A DNA stretch of 64,000 nucleotides from Salinimicrobium gaetbulicola. GTDB taxonomy: Bacteria > Bacteroidota > Bacteroidia > Flavobacteriales > Flavobacteriaceae. Every line of letters begins with the position of its first letter. Positions within the stretch are counted from its first letter, which is position 1. The notes beneath the pieces are model-generated. The model had not been told where the DNA came from. It made no database searches and was given only the letters and a program-made list of their open reading frames with translations. This document shows, piece after piece, positions 43,180 through 50,687 of this stretch. The stretch spans positions 992,001-1,056,000 of the forward strand of contig NZ_JBHTJP010000032.1 of NCBI RefSeq assembly GCF_042676025.1, written 5' to 3'. The translations under genes and the position numbers were made by a program.

Positions 43180-44095
43180 GATAGAATACGATAAAATACT
43201 GGCACAGATCCAGCAGGAATTCTCAGATACTCAACCCTCTGGAAAGGTCGCATCGTACATTCCGGAACTGGCCAAAGTACCGGCCAGTAAGTTCGGGATG
43301 CATCTCTATGACCTCAACGGGGAAAACTACCAATTTGGAGACAGTGCGGAACGCTTTTCAATACAATCCATATCAAAAGTATTCACTTTAAGTCTGGCCA
43401 TGAAGGTGATGGGAGATGATCTCTGGAACCGCGTGGGCGTGGAACCATCGGGCGATCCGTTTAATTCCCTTTCACAGCTGGAGAATGATTCAGGGATACC
43501 AAGAAATCCCTACATCAACGCAGGGGCTCTAGTGGTAGCCGATGTGCTGGTCTCTTCTTTTACCAATCCTAAGGCGGCCTTGCTCACATTCCTGCACGAG
43601 TTAACAGGTGACACCAGTATTGATTTTGATTACACCGTAGCAGCTTCAGAACAATCTGAAGGTTACCGTAATTACGCGATGGTAAACTACCTCAAGTCTT
43701 TCGGGAATATTGAGAACAATGTGGAAGATGTGCTGGACTTTTATTTTCATCAATGCGCCATTGCAATGTCCTGCCGGGAACTGGCCCAGGCTTTTATCAT
43801 TTTTGCCAACCAGGGCACCACGCTTGATTCAGACCGGGAATTCCTTACCGGAAGGCAGGTGAAAAGGATCAATGCCCTCATGCAGACCTGCGGATTTTAT
43901 GATGAAGCCGGAGAATTCAGTTTTGAGGTAGGCCTTCCCGGAAAAAGTGGCGTGGGAGGAGGAATTGTCGCTGTGAATCCGTATCACTATGCCGTCGCCG
44001 TATGGAGCCCGCCTTTGAACCACAAAGGAAATTCCGCTTTGGGAATGGCAGCACTGGAAAGATTGACCACGCTGACCGGTTACTCTATTTTTTAA
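43166..44095 (+). CDS. glsA: Glutaminase
   Basis: Serine-type glutaminase, glutamine to glutamate and ammonia. 309 aa, normal length. FSIQSISKVFTLSLAM carries the Ser-x-x-Lys active site (S-I-S-K, about residues 69-72), NPYINAGALVV binds substrate, MVNYLKSFGNIENNV, ECREL as MSCRELA and GLPGKSGVGGGI complete the beta-lactamase-like fold motifs. The ATG lies inside the end of pepE. Its end overlaps the convergent alkB-like gene by 11 bases. Confidence 0.95.
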   Translation: MTSAKIEYDKILAQIQQEFSDTQPSGKVASYIPELAKVPASKFGMHLYDLNGENYQFGDSAERFSIQSISKVFTLSLAMKVMGDDLWNRVGVEPSGDPFNSLSQLENDSGIPRNPYINAGALVVADVLVSSFTNPKAALLTFLHELTGDTSIDFDYTVAASEQSEGYRNYAMVNYLKSFGNIENNVEDVLDFYFHQCAIAMSCRELAQAFIIFANQGTTLDSDREFLTGRQVKRINALMQTCGFYDEAGEFSFEVGLPGKSGVGGGIVAVNPYHYAVAVWSPPLNHKGNSALGMAALERLTTLTGYSIF

Positions 44096-44693
44096 TTTTT
44101 TGAATATTCCTAAAGGTCAGGTTGATCCTTGGTTCTGTTACTTTTTTTGTCTTCGGAAGGCTGTGCACCCAGTACTTTTGAGTTTCTCCCTGCATGAGCA
44201 GAAGGCTTCCGGGAGGTAGCTCCAGCTCTATTTTTTCTTTGGAAGTTTTATGTTTCAACACGAATTTTCGTGTTGTACCCAGGCTTAAGGAAGCGATCGC
44301 CGGGTTTTTTCCCAATTCAGCTTCAGCATCAGAGTGCCACGACATACCTTCTTCCCCGCTGTGATAGAGGTTCAGCAGGCAGGAATTGAATTTTAAACCG
44401 GTCTTCTCCTCAATAAGGTCTTTCAATTCTTTCAATTCCGGGGTCCATATCTTCGCTTTCCGGGTGATCCTGGAATAGGTATATTCGAATTCTTCGGCGC
44501 CATACCATCCTGTCTTACGCTTTGTGATGATCCTTTTTCCGAAGATGATCACCTCATCCTGCCGCCAGTCGATATCTTCCATCAGTCGGTTAAAGTAGTG
44601 ATCAGCTTTTTTGGAAGGCAGGATCTTTCCGAAGAAATAAACTTCTCCGTCATAAGGCAACAAATTATTTAAAGATTCCGGCAGTATTTCCAT
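44085..44693 (-). CDS. alkB: AlkB-like Fe(II)/2-oxoglutarate dioxygenase
   Basis: 202 aa. Repairs alkylated bases by oxidative demethylation. EGMSWHSDAEAELGKNPAIA has the iron ligands His and Asp, ASLSLGTTRKFVLKH follows, and the third ligand is in YWVHSLPK; RINLTFRNI carries the two arginines that bind 2-oxoglutarate. Size and motifs are like the human ALKBH2/3-like group common in Bacteroidota. It starts 4 bases after the stop of the GNAT gene upstream on the same strand, so the two are transcribed together. Confidence 0.92.
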   Translation of the reverse strand: MEILPESLNNLLPYDGEVYFFGKILPSKKADHYFNRLMEDIDWRQDEVIIFGKRIITKRKTGWYGAEEFEYTYSRITRKAKIWTPELKELKDLIEEKTGLKFNSCLLNLYHSGEEGMSWHSDAEAELGKNPAIASLSLGTTRKFVLKHKTSKEKIELELPPGSLLLMQGETQKYWVHSLPKTKKVTEPRINLTFRNIQKIKK

Positions 44694-44697
44694 ATAA

Positions 44698-45519
44698 CTA
44701 ATTCAAATGCATTTCCATCTCGTATTGATTAACGGTATTTTCAAAACCGAGTGATCTCAAATCATTCAGAAGCTGCTTCCGGTGCTCAGGGACATTCCCA
44801 AAACGAAGAGCGGGAGTCACTTTGCCTATTGCCTTTAAGACTTCGGAAATATCCTTCTCTTCAGAAGCTTCTATTTGCACTACCTGCCCGTTCGGACCTA
44901 ACACAAAATATCCCAGGGATCTCCCTTCTTCCGAAGTGACAAAAAAGCTGTTTTTATTCACCTCTGAAATTTCAACAGGTTTGGCCAGGTTATCCCATGA
45001 ATAATTGGAAGCCTTATAATACCCGGACTCTAAAATCTCCCCAAAAGTAACATTCTGAAGTTGAGAATCGGTAATAGAATTTGGGAGTTCACCTTTATAG
45101 GAAAACAGCTTTCGCCGGGATTTAAAACCTATACGCTGATATACCTTCAGCGCCCGCTCGTTCTCACAAATGACCTCCAAAAGGCATTTTTCGATACCTG
45201 ATTTTTGAAATTCAGAAAGAGCATGATCGTAAAGTTGGTCCACAATTGCCCTTCCACGATATTCTGGCAACACACCTGTTCCGGAATTATAGGCCGTTTT
45301 TTTTCCCTCATGGACATCGATCCCGTTAATAATAAACCCAACCAGCTTATCGCCGTCAAACATTCCGAAGGATAGGTTCCAGTCAATTTGTGCAGCGCGG
45401 TAGCGGGCTTTCCAATAATTGACATCATCGGGCAGCACAACGAAGTAGTTTGAAAATGCTGTAAGCAGACAGGTTATAACCTCTTCCTGGGTTATAACGT
45501 CCAATTTTTTGATCTCCAT
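44698..45519 (-). CDS. GNAT acetyltransferase with a C-terminal extra domain
   Basis: 273 aa. The N-terminal 145 residues are a GNAT domain: VGFIINGIDVHEGKKTAYNSGTGVLPEYRGRAIVDQL (in short) contains the acetyl-CoA-binding R-G-x-A/G-x-x, and NERALKVYQRIGF is the last strand-helix. The rest (residues 150-273) is a second, unidentified domain of similar alpha/beta pattern, as in two-domain GNATs. Substrate unknown. TAAATTTG upstream (near 45552 minus) may be its -7 box. Confidence 0.88.
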   Translation of the reverse strand: MEIKKLDVITQEEVITCLLTAFSNYFVVLPDDVNYWKARYRAAQIDWNLSFGMFDGDKLVGFIINGIDVHEGKKTAYNSGTGVLPEYRGRAIVDQLYDHALSEFQKSGIEKCLLEVICENERALKVYQRIGFKSRRKLFSYKGELPNSITDSQLQNVTFGEILESGYYKASNYSWDNLAKPVEISEVNKNSFFVTSEEGRSLGYFVLGPNGQVVQIEASEEKDISEVLKAIGKVTPALRFGNVPEHRKQLLNDLRSLGFENTVNQYEMEMHLN

Positions 45520-45552
45520 AAATCCTCTTTTGAGAGGTGGAAAATTACAAAT

Positions 45553-45750
45553 TTATAGTTTAGAGTTAGTTGGATTTTTCACCACGCCAGATGCGCCGAT
45601 AAGAAGAATAACCAGGAAGACAGGATACAGAATGGAAAATGAAAAATAAATACTTTCTTCAGGAACCAGGGCATTTAAAATGATATTAGATATCGAGGTC
45701 AATAACATGCCCAGGGTACCTACTAAAAACAAAGGGTTTGCATTCTTCAT
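45553..45750 (-). CDS. Small two-helix membrane protein
   Basis: 65 aa. Two hydrophobic stretches (LFLVGTLGMLLTSISNIIL and FSILYPVFLVILLIGASGVV) joined by a short loop with PEES and a short polar tail. Probably an inner-membrane protein. No known family recognised. It lies between a GNAT gene and a tRNA gene; an ATG start and hydrophobic pattern favour a real gene, but the evidence is modest. Confidence 0.55.
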   Translation of the reverse strand: MKNANPLFLVGTLGMLLTSISNIILNALVPEESIYFSFSILYPVFLVILLIGASGVVKNPTNSKL

Positions 45751-45918
45751 ATCCTGTATTTTTTAAAATTACTTACAAGGAAGTTACAAACTTTATTAAT
45801 TCACTGTAGGAAAATACTAAAATTTAAAGAAAATATTAACAATCCCACAAATAAATTCAGCCTGGATTATCATAAATACAAAACAGGTTTCAATGTAGAT
45901 TATTAAGGAAGAAAGCAA

Positions 45919-45957
45919 AAAAAAGTCCCATCTTTCGATCAGCGGGAGACCGGGTTC
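45919..45957 (-). repeat. Partial duplicate of the tRNA-Gly 3' end and its terminator
   Basis: AGCGGGAGACCGGGTTC at 45941-45957 equals the 3' end of tRNA-Gly (46034-46050, 17 of 17 bases). Just left of it AAAAGTCCCATCTTTCGAT (45921-45939) matches AAAAGCCCCATCTTTCGAT of the terminator, except one base, and is cut off before the second arm. It is the relic of a second tRNA-terminator unit. Confidence 0.75.
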
Positions 45958-45999
45958 CCTTCGACTGCACTCGGGATAAACTTCTCACCCGGCCTTCCG

Positions 46000-46030
46000 C
46001 AAAAAAAAAGCCCCATCTTTCGATGGGGCT
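46000..46030 (-). terminator. Terminator of tRNA-Gly
   Basis: Perfect 9 bp stem AGCCCCATC/GATGGGGCT (46009-46017 with 46022-46030), loop TTTC, with a run of nine or ten T on the minus strand (46000-46009). Starts 3 bases after the tRNA. Confidence 0.9.
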
Positions 46031-46033
46031 TTG

Positions 46034-46106
46034 AGCGGGAGACCGGGTTCGAACCGGCGACATTCAGCTTGGAAGGCTGACGCTCTACCAACTGAGCTAC
46101 TCCCGC
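46034..46106 (-). tRNA. tRNA-Gly (anticodon TCC)
   Basis: 73 bases on the minus strand. Acceptor stem GCGGGAG with CTCCCGC, discriminator T, D arm AGCTCAGTTGGTAGAGC, anticodon stem TCAGC/GCTGA with loop CTTCCAA (anticodon TCC, reads GGA/GGG), T arm CCGGTTCGAACCCGG. No CCA is encoded. The terminator follows at 3 bases. Confidence 0.97.
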
Positions 46107-46154
46107 ATTAGCCCTGCAAATATAAATCGAAACTTTTTATCTCTCCAAAAAAAA

Positions 46155-46580
46155 TTAAAGCTTTTTTAAAAAATGATAACCCTTGATCACGTAGCCTTCA
46201 TTGAGGTAAAACTTATGACTTCGGTAATTGCTTACGTAACTATTTAGCTCTGAGGTCTCACAGCCTTTTTTCCCGGCATAATCATATATGAATTCAAACA
46301 ACTTTTTCCCTATTCCCAAATTTCTATAGGACTCATCAATATAAATATGGTCGGGCTCACAAGATCTTCCTGCATAATGTCTGGTCATGAACCACATCCC
46401 GAAGACCCCGATAAGCTTTTCATCAAGATAAATTCCGAAGCATTCATAATTCTGGGTGAACATTTCGGTGAAACGTTCCAACAGGATCTCATCAGAAAAC
46501 TGGTTTTCCATTAACCGCTGGATGAGGGGTAGAATCTGCGGAATATCTTCCTTTAAAATCTTGTTAAATGCTAGGTTCAT
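46155..46580 (-). CDS. GNAT acetyltransferase
   Basis: 141 aa from the ATG at 46580 (MNLAFNKILKEDI); a further ATG 9 codons earlier is possible. LIGVFGMWFMTRHYAGRSCE and IYIDESYRNLGIGKKLFEFI hold the acetyl-CoA motif (R-x-x-G-I-G-K), SHKFYLNEGYVIKGYHFLKK is the C-terminal part. Substrate unknown. It is divergent from clpP across only 60 bases. Confidence 0.88.
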   Translation of the reverse strand: MNLAFNKILKEDIPQILPLIQRLMENQFSDEILLERFTEMFTQNYECFGIYLDEKLIGVFGMWFMTRHYAGRSCEPDHIYIDESYRNLGIGKKLFEFIYDYAGKKGCETSELNSYVSNYRSHKFYLNEGYVIKGYHFLKKL

Positions 46581-46640
46581 TCGTGACTTTTCCGCAAAAA
46601 TAGTCATATTTTTAACTGAATTCTATAACCAATCATTAAA

Positions 46641-47204
46641 ATGGATAACAAAAAAAATTCAGGCAAAATACAGGATATTATTGACCGCTCTCTCCTAAGT
46701 GACAGAAAGATCTTTCTTTGGGGACAAATAGATGATAAGGCTTCAAAATATCTTATTGAAAGAATGCTGTATCTTGATTCTATAGGAAACGAGGAGATCC
46801 ATTTTTATATCAGTAGTCCGGGAGGTTATGTCACAGCCGGGTTTGCTATTTATGACACCATGTTATCCCTGAATAGCCCCGTATCGACCATATGTACCGG
46901 AATTGCAGCCTCCATGGCGTCCATACTGCTTTCCGCAGGAACTAAAGGAAAAAGATTTATCCAGCCGCACGCAAAAGTGATGATTCACCAGCCGAGCGGT
47001 GGCGCACAGGGACAGGCTTCTAACATAGAAATTCAAGCCACTGAAATTTTAAAGATAAAAGACCTGAGCGCAAAGATCCTTGCCGAAAATTGTAACCAGG
47101 ACTACGAACGCGTAATAAAAGATTTTAACCGCGATTACTGGATGGATGCTACCGAATCAATGGAATATGGTATCGTGGATGACGTACTCAAAAAAAATAT
47201 TTAA
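46641..47204 (+). CDS. clpP: ATP-dependent Clp protease proteolytic subunit (ClpP)
   Basis: 187 aa. Catalytic triad: Ser in TGIAASMAS (about 91), His in VMIHQPSGG (about 116), Asp in FNRDYWM. The N-terminus (LLSDRKIFLWGQI) is the ClpP start with the R-I-I/F-L-x-G motif. It is shorter than most ClpP and has FLWG where the main copy often has FLG; flavobacteria usually have a second ClpP next to clpX and tig, so this could be a paralogue. It has no clpX beside it; a GNAT gene overlaps its stop. Confidence 0.92.
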   Translation: MDNKKNSGKIQDIIDRSLLSDRKIFLWGQIDDKASKYLIERMLYLDSIGNEEIHFYISSPGGYVTAGFAIYDTMLSLNSPVSTICTGIAASMASILLSAGTKGKRFIQPHAKVMIHQPSGGAQGQASNIEIQATEILKIKDLSAKILAENCNQDYERVIKDFNRDYWMDATESMEYGIVDDVLKKNI

Positions 47205-47500
47205 TGGAAAACAAGATAAAACAAAAAGAGACAGAAGGAAAAGGTATGTTCTACATTGAAAAGGACGGAGATATCGTCGCTGAATTAACCTATACCATGA
47301 ATGATAATAATGTGATGACCCTGGACCATTCGGAAACTGAACCTGAATACACCGGTCAGGGATTTGCCAGCGGACTGGTGAAACACAGTGTAGAATATGC
47401 TAAGGAAAACAATCTTAAAATAGACCCCCTTTGTGAGTATGCGGCTAAACAATTTGAAAGACACCAGGAGTACCAGGAAGTTCAAGTAACTGAAGAATAG
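47204..47500 (+). CDS. Small GNAT-like protein (Gcn5-related, YjdJ type)
   Basis: 98 aa. FYIEKDGDIVAELTYTMND, LDHSETEPEYTGQGFASGLV and HSVEYAKENNLKIDPLCEYA are the three blocks of the single-domain YjdJ-like acetyltransferases (G-x-G-x-A motif; P-x-C-x-Y-x-x-x end). ATG overlaps the clpP stop by one base, so the two are translated together. Target unknown. Confidence 0.87.
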   Translation: MENKIKQKETEGKGMFYIEKDGDIVAELTYTMNDNNVMTLDHSETEPEYTGQGFASGLVKHSVEYAKENNLKIDPLCEYAAKQFERHQEYQEVQVTEE

Positions 47501-47502
47501 CC

Positions 47503-47967
47503 TTGACTGTACATTTAAAAAACAGCCCCGCACTTGTCAGGCAAATTTCTGCTGCAGAAACTTACCCTATTCGAAGCAGGGTGCTTAGACCGGGAAAACC
47601 TCTCCAGGAATGCATTTTTGAAGGGGATGAATCCACCTCAACCCTTCATTTTGGAGCCTATATTGACGATAAACTGGTAGGAGTTGCCAGTTATATGGAA
47701 AATTCAAATCCTATGTTTGACGCCACTAGTCAGTATCAACTCCGGGGAATGGCAGTGCTCCCTGAATTTCAAAAAAAGAAACTGGGCGAATTGCTTTTAC
47801 TTGAAGGTGAAAAAAATCTTCGAGAAAAGCGGTCTTCAATCCTGCTGTGGTTCAACGCCCGGGAAACCGCGACAGATTTTTACAAGCGTTACGACTACTC
47901 TACCAAAGGCGAAGCCTTTATGATCCCCAATGTGTGTATGCACGTGGTGATGTTCAAAGAACTATAA
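47503..47967 (+). CDS. GNAT acetyltransferase
   Basis: 154 aa started at TTG, 2 bases after the previous stop; no better start is seen. IRSRVLRPGKPLQECIFEGD and GMAVLPEFQKKKLGELLL (acetyl-CoA site Q-x-x-K-L-G) and WFNARETATDFYKRYDY are typical of an acetyltransferase subfamily with the R-x-x-V-L-R-P-G start. Third gene of a clpP-GNAT-GNAT run. Confidence 0.85.
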   Translation: MTVHLKNSPALVRQISAAETYPIRSRVLRPGKPLQECIFEGDESTSTLHFGAYIDDKLVGVASYMENSNPMFDATSQYQLRGMAVLPEFQKKKLGELLLLEGEKNLREKRSSILLWFNARETATDFYKRYDYSTKGEAFMIPNVCMHVVMFKEL

Positions 47968-47993
47968 AGCCCCCGGCTTTAAACCCCTCATCT

Positions 47994-49649
47994 ATGAAAA
48001 AGCACGTTCAAAATATATTAATTCTTTCCCTTTTTTCCTTCGGAATATTTTCATGTGACGAGGGATTCCGAAATTCTGAAGAAGCTGATGAGGCTCCAGT
48101 AGAATCGGTTGAAAATATATCTGAAATTTCATCTGAAGCAGAACTGGATTACGAAACAGATCCTCAAATTATTGAAAGTCAGCTGCAGGAAATTAGCCCT
48201 GATCTGTCCGCTGAAACTGAAACTTTCTATAAAAACAGGGACTTTAAAACTGCCTGGCAAAAAGAGGGAAACAGAAAGACATTTTTGGAACTTTTGGAAA
48301 AGGTGGAAGAGGAAGGTCTTACTCCGGGAGATTACCAGGAAGACAAGCTCCTGGAAATCCTGAGTTCAACCGAAGCCGCTTCTGAAAAGATCGCCCAAAT
48401 GGATATCTATTTGACCGACGCCTTTTTTAAGTATGCTCATGATCTTTACTTCGGAAAATTAGAGCCCAGAGAACTTTATAAGAACTGGGGCGTTTCGAGA
48501 AAACCAATTGACCTCCCCGGATTGCTGGAAAAAGGATTGGGGAATAATGATATTTCAGCCACCTTTAACCAGCTAAGACCCTCCCATCCTATCTATTCCC
48601 AACTAAAATCAGCTTTAGAAGAATACAAACTTCTGAAAGAGAAAGAACAGGCTTTTCAAAAAGTGGAAAAAGGAGGGTTTATCAAGCCCGGAGAAAAAGA
48701 CAGTCGTGTTAGAAGCATCTCCAAAAGACTTCAGGAGTTACAATTATTACCCGACAGCATTAATGTTTCGGATAGTATTTATTCCGAAGCACTTCAGGAA
48801 AGCATCAAAAAATTTCAGAAGAACAAAGGTCTTCAGGTAGACGGGATCATTGGAAATTCGACGATCGCGGAACTCAACATGACTCCCACAGAACGATACA
48901 ATCAGATCCTGGCTAATCTGGAAAGATGGCGTTGGTACCCGCGTGACCTGGGAGAGCATTATATCCTTATCAACATCCCTGATTTCAGGCTTGCGGTAGT
49001 AAAGGACGGAGATACCGTTCGAACCCACAATGTGATCGCGGGAAGCAGGGCACGACAAACCCCGGTCTTCACCGATACGCTTGAATATATTGTTATCAAC
49101 CCCCAGTGGAACATCCCTCCTACCATTAAGAAAGAGGACGTGATTCCCAGGGCCGCCAAGGACCCTTCCTACATTAGCAGTCACAACATGAAAGTCATAG
49201 GCAGGGATGGAAAGACCCTTGACCCGGCTACGATCGACTGGTCGAGTTCGCAGGTTTATTCTTATAATTATGTGCAAAGAGCAGGACCTTCAAATCCTTT
49301 GGGACAAGTAAAGATCATTTATCCCAATAAGTATCTTATTTATTTGCATGATACCCCGGCGCAGAATCTTTTTAGTCAGAATCAGCGTGCAGAAAGCTCA
49401 GGATGCGTTAGGGTGGAAAATGCGGTAGATCTTTCAGGTTATATTCTAAACGACCAACCTGACTGGCAGGAAGAAAAGATCAGGGAGGCTATTGCCAGCG
49501 GCGTTACCAAGCAGGTAAAAATAAACCGGCCCATCCAGGTCCATCATTTTTATTGGACTGCCTGGCGGGCCGGTAATAAAACTGTTTTTACAGAGGATGT
49601 ATATAACCTGGATAAGGAAATCTATTCCAGGTTACTGCAGGTTAATTAG
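47994..49649 (+). CDS. L,D-transpeptidase (YcbB/LdtD type), lipoprotein
   Basis: 551 aa from ATG 47994; a longer frame starts inside the previous gene and is not used. Lipobox FSC (Cys about residue 21). Then a long scaffold domain (about 70-270), a peptidoglycan-binding repeat (VRSISKRLQELQL to FQKNKGLQVDGIIGNSTIAELN, in short; about 230-290) and the YkuD catalytic domain with HDTP and SSGCVRVE (Cys about residue 467). LdtD-type enzymes make 3-3 cross-links in peptidoglycan or attach proteins. Its end overlaps the convergent gene by 4 bases. Confidence 0.92.
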   Translation: MKKHVQNILILSLFSFGIFSCDEGFRNSEEADEAPVESVENISEISSEAELDYETDPQIIESQLQEISPDLSAETETFYKNRDFKTAWQKEGNRKTFLELLEKVEEEGLTPGDYQEDKLLEILSSTEAASEKIAQMDIYLTDAFFKYAHDLYFGKLEPRELYKNWGVSRKPIDLPGLLEKGLGNNDISATFNQLRPSHPIYSQLKSALEEYKLLKEKEQAFQKVEKGGFIKPGEKDSRVRSISKRLQELQLLPDSINVSDSIYSEALQESIKKFQKNKGLQVDGIIGNSTIAELNMTPTERYNQILANLERWRWYPRDLGEHYILINIPDFRLAVVKDGDTVRTHNVIAGSRARQTPVFTDTLEYIVINPQWNIPPTIKKEDVIPRAAKDPSYISSHNMKVIGRDGKTLDPATIDWSSSQVYSYNYVQRAGPSNPLGQVKIIYPNKYLIYLHDTPAQNLFSQNQRAESSGCVRVENAVDLSGYILNDQPDWQEEKIREAIASGVTKQVKINRPIQVHHFYWTAWRAGNKTVFTEDVYNLDKEIYSRLLQVN

Positions 49650-50404
49650 ACTGCAACTTCATTCAGATACTCTGAATTCTGTAAATATTTTTGGTTTGGG
49701 TGATAGATAAATAATGCTGACTTACCTTTTATAAGCTCAATGATCTCTTTGGAGATTTCCTGAGGCACGGCAGGACATCCATAACTTCTTCCCAGTCTCC
49801 CGTTTCTGTTAATAAAAGATTCAGTAGCGTAATCTGCACCGTGGATAACTACATAACGCTCACGCGCTTTGGTATTGAACCCTTTTTCCATTCCGTCGAT
49901 GAACAGGGAAAGGCCGTTCTTGCCATAATATGTCTCAGCGGTCACATAGAACCCTAATGAGCTCTGAAATGAATTGGGAGTATTTGAAAATTTAACTGCT
50001 TTATTCCCCCCGGTATTTCTACCGTGAGCAACATAGGTGTTAAAAAGCACTTTTTGAGTGGTCATATCAAGGATCCACATTCTCTTTTCAGTAGAAGCTT
50101 TTCCGAAGTCAACAATAGTAAGGATCTCATTCTGGATCTTACCCTCTTCATTCAATTTCTGATATCCTTTGATGCCATTGGCAAAAACATCTCTTGCCGG
50201 CATAGAAGCATTAAGCGACAAAAAAGATTCATATAGGCGGTCGATCTTCTCCTCTTCAGAAAGAGAGGCAGGATCTTCAACAGTAATTTTTTCTGAGGTG
50301 GTTTTTTCTGACGCAGAGGCAACAGAAGTATTTTCTAATTCATTGGTAGTAAAAGCATAAGAAGCTGTTAAAAAGGTCGCAAGGATCAGAAATTTGTTTA
50401 TCAT
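49646..50404 (-). CDS. YkuD_2-family murein L,D-transpeptidase-like protein, secreted
   Basis: 252 aa. Signal peptide (NKFLILATFLTASYAF). ILDMTTQKVLFNTYVAHGRN, ETYYGKNGLSLFIDGMEKGFN and VIHGADYATESFINRNGRLG, then RSYGCPAVP, are the parts of the YkuD_2 family, with the catalytic Cys in SYGCP and His in VIHGADY. It differs from the LdtD-type gene that it meets tail to tail. Likely periplasmic peptidoglycan modification. Confidence 0.88.
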   Translation of the reverse strand: MINKFLILATFLTASYAFTTNELENTSVASASEKTTSEKITVEDPASLSEEEKIDRLYESFLSLNASMPARDVFANGIKGYQKLNEEGKIQNEILTIVDFGKASTEKRMWILDMTTQKVLFNTYVAHGRNTGGNKAVKFSNTPNSFQSSLGFYVTAETYYGKNGLSLFIDGMEKGFNTKARERYVVIHGADYATESFINRNGRLGRSYGCPAVPQEISKEIIELIKGKSALFIYHPNQKYLQNSEYLNEVAV

Positions 50405-50687
50405 ATTGTTGTGTTAATTTTAGTTAAGGACTTTAAATTATTCAAAGGTCGTACCAAACTCAGAATAACTCCACTTAATACTGTTAAAATCAATTATTTA
50501 AAGAGGGCGTAACATAATCAATAACCCCGGAAAACTAAAATTATTGTGTTATAAATTTTTAGGTTTATGTTAAAGTTTTTAGCGAGGTATTTTATGTTAA
50601 AATACGCAATCGTTATCCTTAATATTCCCTTCCTCTCACAGGGCTTGGAAACTAAGATTTCATATCTTTACGGAAATAATTTTTACA

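Noticed and set aside
47847..47993. Longer start of the LdtD-type transpeptidase
   Set aside because: The added 49 residues lie inside the GNAT gene and precede a clear lipoprotein signal peptide at 47994.
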